A stretch of 64,000 nt of DNA from Pseudoneurospora amorphoporcata (lineage: Eukaryota; Ascomycota; Sordariomycetes; Sordariales; Sordariaceae). Position numbers and translations under genes: made by a program. Positions 11,428 to 20,892 of the stretch are shown here, in pieces (within the stretch, counting starts at the first letter, position 1; every line of letters begins with the position of its first letter). The DNA lies in contig MU859061.1 in NCBI GenBank assembly GCA_033297205.1, positions 496,001 to 560,000 on the forward strand. Reading direction: 5' to 3'. Below the pieces are notes generated by a model. It did not search any database. It was not told the origin of the DNA and was given only the letters and a program-made list of their open reading frames with translations.

Positions 11428-11796
11428 TCATCGTCCTTGTTAGTAGTGACAGGATTGTGTTTGGATAAGTGTATGTGTTTGGTCTTGGTCTGTATCATTA
11501 TTCTCTTATAAAACTTGGGAGAATCCAGAGTTGGGCGCAAATGAATATGTCGAGAGCGAGATAAGGTCAAGAGAAGCACTGAGGGTTCGAAAGATGGGAC
11601 CGGTAAGGAATGGGTGAAGAGAGAAAAGGGACCAGTATCGTCTAACGAGTAGTACACTGAATGACATGCTTTCTCTTCAGTTTATCTAGTACCTATTACT
11701 GCAAACAAGGCTATTTAAACCAAACGCTTTTTCGCAAATCTTAAGTATACGAGATATCTACCTCTGTGATGAAAAGACAATCCTGAAATGTTCCGC
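11428..11796. other. Convergent 3' spacer
   Basis: About 370 bases between the stop of the SDHAF3 gene and the stop of the minus-strand gene ending at 11797. It presumably carries both 3' UTRs. No other feature seen. Confidence 0.6.
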
Positions 11797-13387
11797 TCAA
11801 TAGTCAATACTGTGCGTTCCTAGCCAAAAAGCCACGACCCTCTCCATACTGGCCCGTCCCCATTGTCTCGGTGGTGCCGCCTCTTGGAGAAACCTCGCTC
11901 CTGCCTTTGCAATCACCACGTTGATCAGCGCTCGAGCATTGGCATCCAAATTTCCCGGGGGGTCACAGAAAGGCGGGCCACCCAGGATGCGGCGAGCCTC
12001 ATCCGAAAGCGGGACGAGTTCCCCCTTGGGGCTTACCACGCAGAGCCAGGGGGGCTGGCGATCCTGGGGACTATGAGACAACGGATGGAAGTACTCGGGG
12101 GCCAGTCCATACTCCTCAAGCCAGCTGAGCAAGGACGGAAGAAGCGCGTAGCGAGAAAGGAGGAGAACAGGGATCGTGGAGAGATCTTCCAGGGGTGGGT
12201 TGGTGATGGATTGTAGTCTAGTGGTTGATTAGCTGTGCGTTGCTCTCGTTGAAGAAGCTATGTTATGGAGGAGAGGATAAGGGGCAGGGACTATTTCAAG
12301 TACGTGCCTGGTTGAAAGTTCAATGAAGGCGACCAATCCCGATACTTCTAACTTTCTCTTTTCGCAACGAAGATCCTCGAGGCAGAAGATGATTGCCGGC
12401 CTGGTGGGGCATTCGCTGTTAAACCGGGAGGCTCGTTCGACACTTTGAATCCGAATTAGTGACCTATCGCGCAGCATATCCTCGGCGGAAAGTAAAAAGA
12501 GAGAGAGAACTCGAAAGTGGCTGTATTTGGGCATTTGAAGGCCGATGTCGTGAAATGTTTCCTCGGTCTCTGAGTAAGCTTTGTTAGACGGCTGGTTGAT
12601 TTGATAGATGCACCGAGTACGTACGTTCCTAGCGATCTCCGTGGAGACCAAGGACCACCTTCATAGCCTCTTGCCATTCCGGCTTCATTCGACCGTGGTG
12701 GCCAAATACATGCTTGCGCTGATCAGCTGTGTTGACATGCGGCTTAAACTCAACCTTTGAGTGCGCGGTGGTACTGGTAGAAGCGGACCATGGCCTAGTC
12801 GGTGGGACGGAGCTCTCGGAATAAGCCACAGGCTGCGCAGGTTGCTCCTGTGGGGGTGCCCTCAGCTTGGACGAGATGATGGCCGGGTCGATAGGAGCTT
12901 GCTGCGGGGGTGTCTTCAACCTGGACGAGATGGTAGACGGGTCTACAGAAGCTTGTTCGCCCTGTTGAGCCTGGTTGCTCTGTTGAACCTGGTTGCTCTG
13001 TTGAACCTGGTTGCTCTGACGAGCCCGCTCGCTCTCACGGGCCAAGACGTCTCGCCAGGCATCGCTCTGACGGACCAGGTTGATTCGCTAGATAGGCTGG
13101 TCTGACAAGTCGAGCTGTTCTGGCAAGTCGGGCTGCTCCGAGGCGACAAGGGTGTCTTCCGAGTCCGAGTGCACTGGCGAGACAGGCTTCTTTGAATGAG
13201 CCCGCTCGCTCTCACGGGCCAGGACGTCTCGCCAGGCATCGCTCTGACGGGCCAGGTTGATTCGCTAGATAGGCTGGTCTGACAAGTCGGGCTGTTCTGG
13301 CGGGTCGACAACCGTGTCTTCCGAATCCGAGTGATCTGGGACCGACCCCTCTGAAAGGGTTGGTAACTTGTCATGATTGTAAGACAT
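11797..13387 (-). CDS. Unrecognised gene with three in-frame TAG codons (edited gene or pseudogene)
   Basis: From ATG 13387 one frame runs to 12625, interrupted only by TAG at 13267-13265, 13090-13088 and 12631-12629. The last TAG lies two codons before a textbook 55-nt intron, 12624-12570 (GTACGT, CTAAC, CAG), which joins in the same frame to exon 12569 onward (FHDIGLQMPKYSHFRVLSLF and onward). A third coding block, about 12217-11797 (SLLSWLEEYGLAPEYFHPL and onward, ending HSIDY), follows after the CACTAG acceptor, but no strong phase-matching donor was found. The N-terminal half is polar and repetitive: a 59-residue duplication, three QSNQVQ units and two DPxxISSxLxxPPQ units. I recognise no domain. 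The frame is intact apart from the TAGs, and the intron and repeat periods are frame-preserving, which suggests coding selection. Options are TAG-to-TGG mRNA editing, a recent pseudogene, or non-consensus splicing that removes the stops. Confidence 0.5.
12964..13018 (-). repeat. Three in-frame 18-bp repeats (QSNQVQ)
   Basis: Three near-perfect 18-base units encode QSNQVQ, QSNQVQ and QSNQAQ on the minus strand. The period is a multiple of three, so the host frame is preserved. Confidence 0.85.
13021..13374 (-). repeat. Tandem duplication, 177-bp period
   Basis: Copies at 13021-13197 and 13198-13374. The first ~104 bases of each differ at only three positions by eye, all A versus G on the plus strand; the remainder is more divergent, with a small length change. 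The period equals 59 codons, and each copy contains the same PI-TAG-RINL junction. Confidence 0.85.
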
Positions 13388-13802
13388 TGTGGGGAAGAAA
13401 AAGAGGAAGATAATTAGGGATGGGGAAAATGATGAAGATTGGATGGTGAGTGGCGATGGTTTGTTATCCAAATGAAAAGGGTATCGTCTAGCTTTATCTG
13501 GTATGCTGTCTAAGATGCTCCTTCCGTGCCTGCCGTGTGTATCGTGATGCGAAACTGCCCAGTGTTTCCGAGGCCAATTCATCCGTCGCTCCTCCCCTGG
13601 ATTGTCCTCATGCCTAGGGCGCAAGAGGATCCGGGTATAATACAGTGTTACGTGTATGTACACGTATTGTGTGTCGCATAGGACGCCTTTCTTCTACAAG
13701 TAGTCCGTCCTTCAACATCGAGGCTCGCTGGGACCGTGACAGTTCGGCCGGCATCAGAAGGAGCTTGCCGTGTCATCAAGATGGCCAATCCACAAATAGT
13801 AT
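13388..13802. other. Promoter of the TAG-interrupted gene and 3' end of OPA3-like gene
   Basis: About 415 bases between two minus-strand genes. No additional gene. The minus-strand sequence just before ATG 13387 is a run of C/T with CCCCACA, typical of a leader. Confidence 0.55.
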
Positions 13803-14599
13803 TCAAAAGCCCAACTTCCCGGCAAGTCCAGAGAACGTCCTCGTAAGAGCAAAGCCCTCCTCCGACTCATCTGAAGTGACTGTCGCCGGGGCCGGGAAGA
13901 TGGGCTTCTTCGTCTTCGGATCCTTGTAGGCCCTCAGCGCATCTTCAATAGCCTGCAGCCTCGCCTGGTTCTCCTCGTCCATCTTGAGGAACGCCTCCTC
14001 CCTCTTCTTTCCCTCTTCCAACTGCTTCTCCAAATCATTTATCCTCTGCACGTTCGCATCGGGCTTTGACGAGGACCGGTAGTACTCGTACAGTAGCAGC
14101 GAGCTAGCAATCGTCAAGATAAACACATCCCCAATCACATCCGCGAACAGGTCTACGGCCTTGGGCTCGGGCAACGGCCGGAACTTGCGCCTCCATATGC
14201 TTTGGGGTGGCTCTTTGACGGGATGCGACTCCTGTGGTACGACGCCGTACTTGGCTTTGAGTTCCTCCTCTTTGCGGATTTGCTCCTCTGTCTTGACCGT
14301 GGGCGCTTCGGCTTTCTCCTTTGCTTCTTTTGCGCGCTGCTCGGCGTTGGCGTTTCGGAGGGCGATGACGGACATGCGCATGTTGAGCTGGTGCATCATC
14401 TGGCCATACCTGGCGGCGAAGGCGCGGAATCGAGGGTGTTCATGGGCTTGGTGCTTGATGTGATTCTGCGCAAAGACATGTTAGTTATGCCGAGGAGAAG
14501 GGGAAGGGAGGTGAAGGTGGAGAGACATACTGCGCCATACTTGGAGACATGCCGCACAAAGAGGGCGGCAAGCTTGAAGAGAGGAAGGGAGACGACCAT
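13803..14599 (-). CDS. OPA3: OPA3-like mitochondrial protein
   Basis: Exons 14599-14531 and 14465-13803 encode 243 aa. The 65-nt intron has GTATGT and GCGCAG. The N-terminus PLFKLAALFVRHVSK, followed across the splice by NHIKHQAHEHPRFR and GQMMHQLNMRM, is the OPA3-family signature. A hydrophobic segment DVFILTIASSLLLYEYY lies near the middle, and a coiled coil (INDLEKQLEEGKKREEAF) follows it. OPA3 proteins are small mitochondrial membrane proteins linked in animals to organelle morphology and lipid homeostasis; the fungal role is poorly defined. The C-terminal Pro/Ser/Thr tail is variable. The ATG at 14599 gives MVVSLPLFK; an upstream in-frame near-cognate codon is not needed. The gene is divergent from the Polo kinase gene with about 1 kb between them. 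Confidence 0.9.
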
Positions 14600-15625
14600 G
14601 ATCAAGTGTTGCCAAGGAGGTAACCAGGGAAACCGTTGGTCGTGGGTGGGTGAGGTGGTGATCCCGGGGTTGCGCGAAAGGGACGAATTGGGTTGGGCAA
14701 GACCAAACGAATATTAGATAGAAGCAAACAATATTTACTGTGTAGGTCGCAATTGTTGTTTCCACAGGCGCATATGACAACACGTCGAATTCGAGCAAGT
14801 CTTCAAAAGTTCGGATGACGAACAATTCCAGGATCATGCTCCATCGCCGGCACGGAGAACGGCGGGACATAAGCTCGACAGCAGCTGCCTGATTGGTGTA
14901 AACACGCTGTGATTCAAGATGCCGCTAACAGCCAGCTCACCACCCCACTGAACAGAGGCACCGCCCGGGCGAGTCAGGGCCCCCGCAACCTTTACCCGTG
15001 CGGTTGCCCGTTGCCCTGGCGACTTGGGGACAAACAAAGGTCTGCCTGCCAATTTTGGACTTGTGGATTCATTCCTTTGCAACTTCCGTCCTTGACCAAC
15101 ACACTGGAACCTGAACGTTTGTTGGGTTTCCGGGTACTTCTTTCCCACGCTTCACCTTCCTTTGGCCTCTGTGAGCCTGGGTTCAGTTTGCATTCGAATT
15201 CAGTGTGCGCGCAATCTTGAAAGTGGATTATTTACCTTGTCTTTGTCACCAATTCTTCCTCCGACCCCCCAGCGCGCACTCGAGTCAATCCGCGCTGCAC
15301 ATCATCAGTCGACGACAATTATCTTCACTTCAGATTCCAGGTCGCCGAGGAGTGGTTGACCATTACTAGTCCTACTGTATGTTTTGCTTCTTCCCTCCTC
15401 ATGCTCTTCTTCCTCCCTTCCACTTCAGCCACCAACCGTTCAATCCCCACCCTGCACACCCCCTTGCTTTGTTTACTTTGTCTCTGACCAAATCACTCCT
15501 CAGACCTTCAGATAATTTACGGCATTGAATGATCCGACCAACAAAACGAGACTCCCGACCAACGACACCGACGTCGAACTCGACGGCTCCCTACTAGTAC
15601 CCGACCCGTTTATCCTCGAGAAGTC
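14600..15625. other. Divergent promoter region between OPA3-like and Polo kinase genes
   Basis: About 1 kb serving both directions. The plus-strand side has a CT-rich leader. A GTATGT at 15378 followed by pyrimidine-rich sequence and CTTCAG could be a 5' UTR intron of the kinase, which is unproven. No separate gene seen. Confidence 0.5.
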
Positions 15626-18600
15626 ATGGGAATGAGAGGTGTCGGTATGGACGCCCTATCCCCTAGAGATGTTAACGCCCAGGCGAGACCGAGAGCCCGT
15701 GAGCTAAAGTCCAAGGCAGCTGTCGGGCTCAAGGCTTCCAAGGACAAAGACCACCCGCCGCCGCCGCCGAACCATGTCAACGAACCCCCCAGCTCCGATC
15801 GCAAAGAGGGCGCCATCTACCAGGTCGGCAAGCCACTAGGAAAAGGCGGCTTCGCCATCTGCTACGACGGCAAGCTGATCGGAAGCTCCAAGCGATATGC
15901 CCTCAAGATCGTCAAGGCCCAGATGGCCTCCAAGATGGAGCAGAAGTTCCAGACCGAGCTCCAGATCCACTCCAAAATGCGACACCCGAATATCGTCCAG
16001 TTCCACCGCGCCTTTACCTTTGAAAATTGCACCTACCTTGTTCTCGAACTATGCTCCAACGGCTCCTTGATGGACATGGTCAAGCGCCGCAAGGGCCTGA
16101 CAGAACCCGAAGTGCGCTTCTACACCGTTCAGATCGCCGGCGCCATCAAGTACATGCACGCCAAGGGCATCATCCACCGCGATCTCAAAATGGGCAACAT
16201 CTTCCTCGACAAGTACATGAACGCCAAGATCGGAGACTTTGGCCTGGCTGCCTTGCTCCTTACCGGAAAGGATATGCAGATCATGAGGAGGACGACACTA
16301 TGCGGGACACCCAACTACATTGCCCCAGAGATTCTGGAAAAGGGAAAGAAGGGCCATGACCACATGGTGGACATTTGGAGTCTGGGTATCATTGTCTATG
16401 CCATGCTCACATCGAAACCACCGTTCCAGTCTTCGACAACCGACGAAATTTACCGCCGCGCGAGAGAACGTGACTACGAATGGCCATCGCCCGATGCCAC
16501 GCAAAAATACTACAGCCTGGAGGCCAAGGATCTTGTCGCAAGCATGCTGCAAGACGCAGATATGAGGCCGGACCCCGATACTATCGTCTCTCATCCCTTC
16601 TTCACCTCTGGCTACATGCCCGTACCTTCCGACATTTCGTCCAGACTCCGAGAGTCCGCGCCTCAGAACCCGGCATTCTATGATCCTCTTTCCGGTCCCC
16701 GGGCAGAAGCAGACAATCTCCGCAACGTGCAAGAGATGTGCAAGGAGTGCACTGTTGGGCCATGGTGTACACAGCAGTTTGTCTTCAAGAACATCTGGCG
16801 AGAGATGGCAGAGGAGGAGGCAAACGGCCTAACCCCTGTTATTCCGCTCGCCGAGGGTATCGTCTACAGGCCCTATGACGAGATCAAGACTGAGGCAAGA
16901 CGTCGCGCTCGTCTACTACAGCAACAGCAAACCGAACAGCAACCCGCCAAGTTGACATCATCGCAGCAACCTCAGAAGCGCGTTCCGTTGGCGGACATTG
17001 GCGGAAGTAGAATGGAGGGAATAATACATTCACAACCTCCAAAGCCGGTCGTGGATGACCTAAGCAACAGTCTCGCCCAAGCAAGCATCGCCAACAGGGG
17101 TACCACAGGACTTCTACGTGCGCCACCTCAGAGTTTTGCGGCTCAACAGAGGGCCCAAGGCAGACCTCTCGCTACAGTCAGGTCGCAAACAGTTCCAGAG
17201 CCGGCTCCTCGAAGTGTTAGCTCTACTTCGCTACGCACCCGGTCTAGCAGGCGGGAAGTGCCAGAGACTGCTGATGCCCTAGGATCCCAACCAATTCGAC
17301 CCACAACTCGTGCTTCTCGCAGCTACCCAACAACCAGAAGCCAGGCGACGGCGTTGCCTACTGAGGAGCCCGCTCCTGCCCAAAGGAGTGCGCCGACCTT
17401 GACAATGCAAAAACCTCAGGAAGACAAGCTGAGTCTCTTCAGTCCTGCCGAGTATCAAGAGGCAGTACCAGGGACTCAGCCCGATATTGTTCTCGAGAGG
17501 CTTCGCAGATTGCAGGCAGAGTTGGAGAGAGCGCTCAACGCTCGCTCAATGGCTCTTGTATCCTCCAGGGACAAGACCCCACCGCCTCCTCACATTGTTG
17601 TCAAGTGGGTTGACTACACAAACAAGTTTGGTCTGGGCTACATCTTGAACGACGGCAGCGTCGGCTGCATCTTGCGCACTATTCCTACTCAAGAGGGTAG
17701 CCGAAGCGGTCTGTTACCCCCTGCTTGCGTGCTTGTTCACGGCGCGGAACGTCATTGCCAGCGCAGAGACGATCCTAGGTACCCAGACAGGCACCAAATC
17801 CTACCCCAGAACGAGGGCGTATACTTTTACGAGAACAATGGCGAGGATGGCATCAACCGTGTCCGTGTCTCGCCTCAGAACTTCCATATTCCAGTGAACG
17901 CCGACGGTACTACGGGTAAGTTGACAGCTGGTAGGGACATCTACGACCACCGTAAGCGGGAGCGCATTGTGTTATGGAAGAAGTTCGCCAACTACATGAT
18001 CCAGTATGGCCGCGAGTCGGACAACCAGGATGATGCACCAATCCGGATGCCCACTATCACGGACCCGACTGTTGCGCCGAGTGATGTCGTGACTTTTTAC
18101 CAGAGGTTTGGTGACGTCGGGTGCTGGATGTTTTGCGATGGTCATTTCCAGGTTTGTTTTCCTCCGTATCCCTTCTTCATTCTCAAACTAACAGTAACGA
18201 TAGTTCAACTTCCCCGACCACACCAAAATCGTCCTCGACCCCACCGGCACCTTCTGCCACTTCTGGCATCTCCCCGAGTCCGCCGCCACCCACCTCTCCA
18301 TAACCGGCTCCCTCTCCGAATCCGCTCTCGATGAGCGTTCCGTTCTCTCGTACCCCTTACAGACCCTTCTCAACTTCTCCTCCCCTTCCCGCTCTGCCAC
18401 CATCACCAGCACTTCTACTTCACGTCGTCGCCCTGAAATTCCTACCTCCATACAAAACATCCCCGCCGCTAACCACTTGCGTGAGAAAATCACGTTCATC
18501 CGGGACGTGATCAGGGAGTGGTCCGCCAACGGCGGACTGGGTAACAGCGACATGTCGCGCGAGAAGAGGATGCGGTGGACGGGCTGCAGGGAGACGAGGG

Positions 18601-18737
18601 ATGTCACGGGCCCGATGAAACACGTTTGGGTTACGATTGGAGCAAGGTGGGGGGATTCGAGATTGAGTGCGTATGTGGATCCGAGGAGGCCGGAGGAGAT
18701 GGGGGAGGAGGTTGATGAGAATGCAAAGAGGAGGTGA
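15626..18737 (+). CDS. CDC5: Polo-like serine/threonine kinase (Cdc5/PLK1 type)
   Basis: Exons 15626-18151 and 18204-18737 encode 1019 aa. The 52-nt intron has GTTTGT, CTAAC and TAG and interrupts polo box 2 at HFQ/FNFPDH. The kinase domain carries GKGGFA (72-77), the Lys of YALKIV (94), HRDLKMGN (184-191), DFG (204-206), an activation loop with RRTTLCGTPNY and APE (233-235). A long low-complexity linker (~400-640) contains many Ser/Thr-Pro and Arg-rich segments. Two polo boxes follow, the first starting at VVKWVDYTNKFGLGY. The product should act at spindle poles and in cytokinesis, binding primed phosphoproteins through the polo boxes. The N-terminus before the kinase carries a poly-Pro run. 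The C-terminal ~120 residues after polo box 2 are longer than in animal PLK1. Confidence 0.96.
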
Positions 18738-19522
18738 ATCACACCCGGGGATGAAGAAGAAGGGTAAAGGGGGTGATGGGTGATGGGTGATGAGAAAGGA
18801 AAAAGGGTTGGCTTATGTGTTCAAGTTCAAAGGAAAACAAGGAGATGATGGCAAGATGGCATTATACCCACTACGACGACGACGGCCGCGACGTATGATT
18901 GCAATGCCGCATTTTTATGGGCGTATCTTTAACTTTTATAGGGTGGCGTTTGTTTTTCTTTCTTGTTTTCCCATCGCTATCTAGAATAGTTCTAGGCGTG
19001 AACGAAGATTCGTTGTCAGGGTAGCTTGTACGGTTTTGTACTTCCACTTGATAAGGAAATTCTCTGGTAAGGTATAAAAGGGGGTAGAGGTACCTAAGTA
19101 TTGCGTTAAGAAGGCATCAATCAGCGTTGGTTGGGACTTTGAGCCTGTCTGTCTGAATGTTTGAGTGTTTGTTTGTAGAAATGGAAGGTACCATCCATGT
19201 ACATATCATCATTTAATTTACTTTCACCCCTTTCTCAAGTTTCTCTCTCATGCTTTCGTCGGATAATGAGGAGTGGAGTGAGTGAGTGATAGTCAAGAGT
19301 GTGAAGTGTGACTTGATTCGTAGTCTGGCCAGCATCAGCATCAGCATCAGGTTATATAGCCATAAGGGAATAAATAAATGACTAGTGAATGAAGTATCTC
19401 AGACGCTATAGAATAGAATAAATCACGCTTAAAAATCTCAACCATAAAATCTATGGATGTACCAGAGGGTTTATAAGGTAGGTTCTGGTAGATAAATAGC
19501 CTAGGAAACTAATGAAAAGAAA

Positions 19523-19529
19523 CCCCCCC

Positions 19530-19581
<52 letters not shown>
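19523..19581. repeat. C8 followed by A51 homopolymer
   Basis: Eight C followed by 51 uninterrupted A on the plus strand, the longest homopolymer in the window. No retroposon body or flanking direct repeat is visible. Confidence 0.9.
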
Positions 19582-19584
<3 letters not shown>

Positions 19585-20040
19585 AAGCAAGTCAGTCGCT
19601 TTGAACCAACTGACTTGGTCGTGAAGAGACAATCTAATCTAGTCTAGAATTCTATCTATACCTTGAGACTCAGAAAAAGAAAAAGAAAAAAAAAATAAAC
19701 AGAAAAAAAAAATAAACAGAAAAAAAAAAGGGCCCCTCTCTCTCTCAGTCTCTCTCGCCCGTGCCATCCATCCATCCTCTCTTCTTTCTCTCTCACAACA
19801 TGATGAAAACATGATGAATGAAGCACACAGGCTCTAGACTTACTTATACTTGTACCTCGACAAACAAGCAAGCAAGCAAGCTTCCAATTCGAATTTGAGA
19901 CGAGAGAAATATACGACTGACCGACCGAGAGATAGATACACTAGAATTAGGCAGCTTTGCGATAGCTTTGCGACGATAGCAACAACAAAGCATCGATAGT
20001 GATCAAGCTAAGCAAGCCAAGAAAGTAGACCTAGTCAGTC

Positions 20041-20108
20041 AGTCAGTCCCCTATGGTAGTCAGTCCCCTATGGTAGTCAGTCCCCTATGGTAGTCAGTCC
20101 CCTATGGT
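20041..20108. repeat. 17-bp minisatellite, four perfect copies
   Basis: The unit agtcagtcccctatggt repeats four times without mismatch, preceded and followed by partial units (AGTCAGTC). There are no spacers between units, so it is not a CRISPR-type array. Confidence 0.95.
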
Positions 20109-20233
20109 AGTCAGTCTACGCATTACCTTAACCATTACATTACCTTAACCATTACATTATCCATTGCCATTGCCATGCCATTCCATTGCCCTTGCCCTTG
20201 CCCTTGCCATCTCCGAGCTTGAGCTTAGCTTGA

Positions 20234-20234
<1 letters not shown>

Positions 20235-20266
<32 letters not shown>

Positions 20267-20382
20267 AACTAAGTTAGACTAGACTAGACTAGACTAGACT
20301 AGACTAGACTTCAGCCTAGCCATAACAGTGGCTGGCTGGCTGGGCTGTAACGACATGCCTCTCTCTCTCTCTCTCTCTCTCT
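20235..20382. repeat. Microsatellite cluster: (CTT)n, (AGACT)7, (CT)n
   Basis: A CTT run ends near 20264. Seven AGACT units occupy 20276-20310. A CT run occupies about 20359-20382. Together they form a cluster of unrelated short tandem repeats within 150 bases. Confidence 0.85.
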
Positions 20383-20892
20383 GCCTGTGTGCTTCCTCTT
20401 TGTAATGCGTGAAGATGCCCCGCCCCGCCCCGCTTGGACGGACAGACAGACAGGTGTGGGAGGTAGGGAACATTTGTTTGGTTCTATAGGTAGGTAGGTA
20501 GGTACGACATGCGAGTTTGCGTTCCTCTGTATACTACAAGGAATACATTCGGGGGGCTTGGCGAGTCTGCTATTTCCGTTTATTTCTTTCTACATGCATC
20601 AGTTCTACGACTAGGTAGGCTAGTTGGGGAGAGACTGGACTGGATCTATGTCACAGGTGTATGTATGTATGTAGTTGCAACAGCAACAGCAACATCAATA
20701 TGGTGAATAAGTCGCTTCACAGAATGACCTGAAATGATAGCTACGAACATGCGAGGGAATCCAAAGACTGCTGGCTTGCTTGCTTGCTATTTCGAAACTC
20801 ACACAACTCATAACCCATCTTCCCAGCTATACTTATACCTAGATATACAACTATACACCTCTGCCTCCCCCCTTCCCTCATTCCCCTTCAAC

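Larger units (their letters stand above)
18738..20892. other. Repeat-rich convergent spacer
   Basis: About 2.2 kb between two convergent stops with no credible gene. It holds the kinase 3' region and many simple repeats: C8A51, interrupted A tracts at 19675-19730, four 17-bp units, CATTACCTTAAC-type repeats (20115-20165), (CTT)n, AGACT units, (CT)n, GGTAGGTAGG and TATGTATG. The density is far above the rest of the window. Confidence 0.75.

Noticed and set aside
20041..20108. CRISPR-like array
   Set aside because: Units are directly abutting with no spacers, in a eukaryotic spacer; it is a minisatellite.
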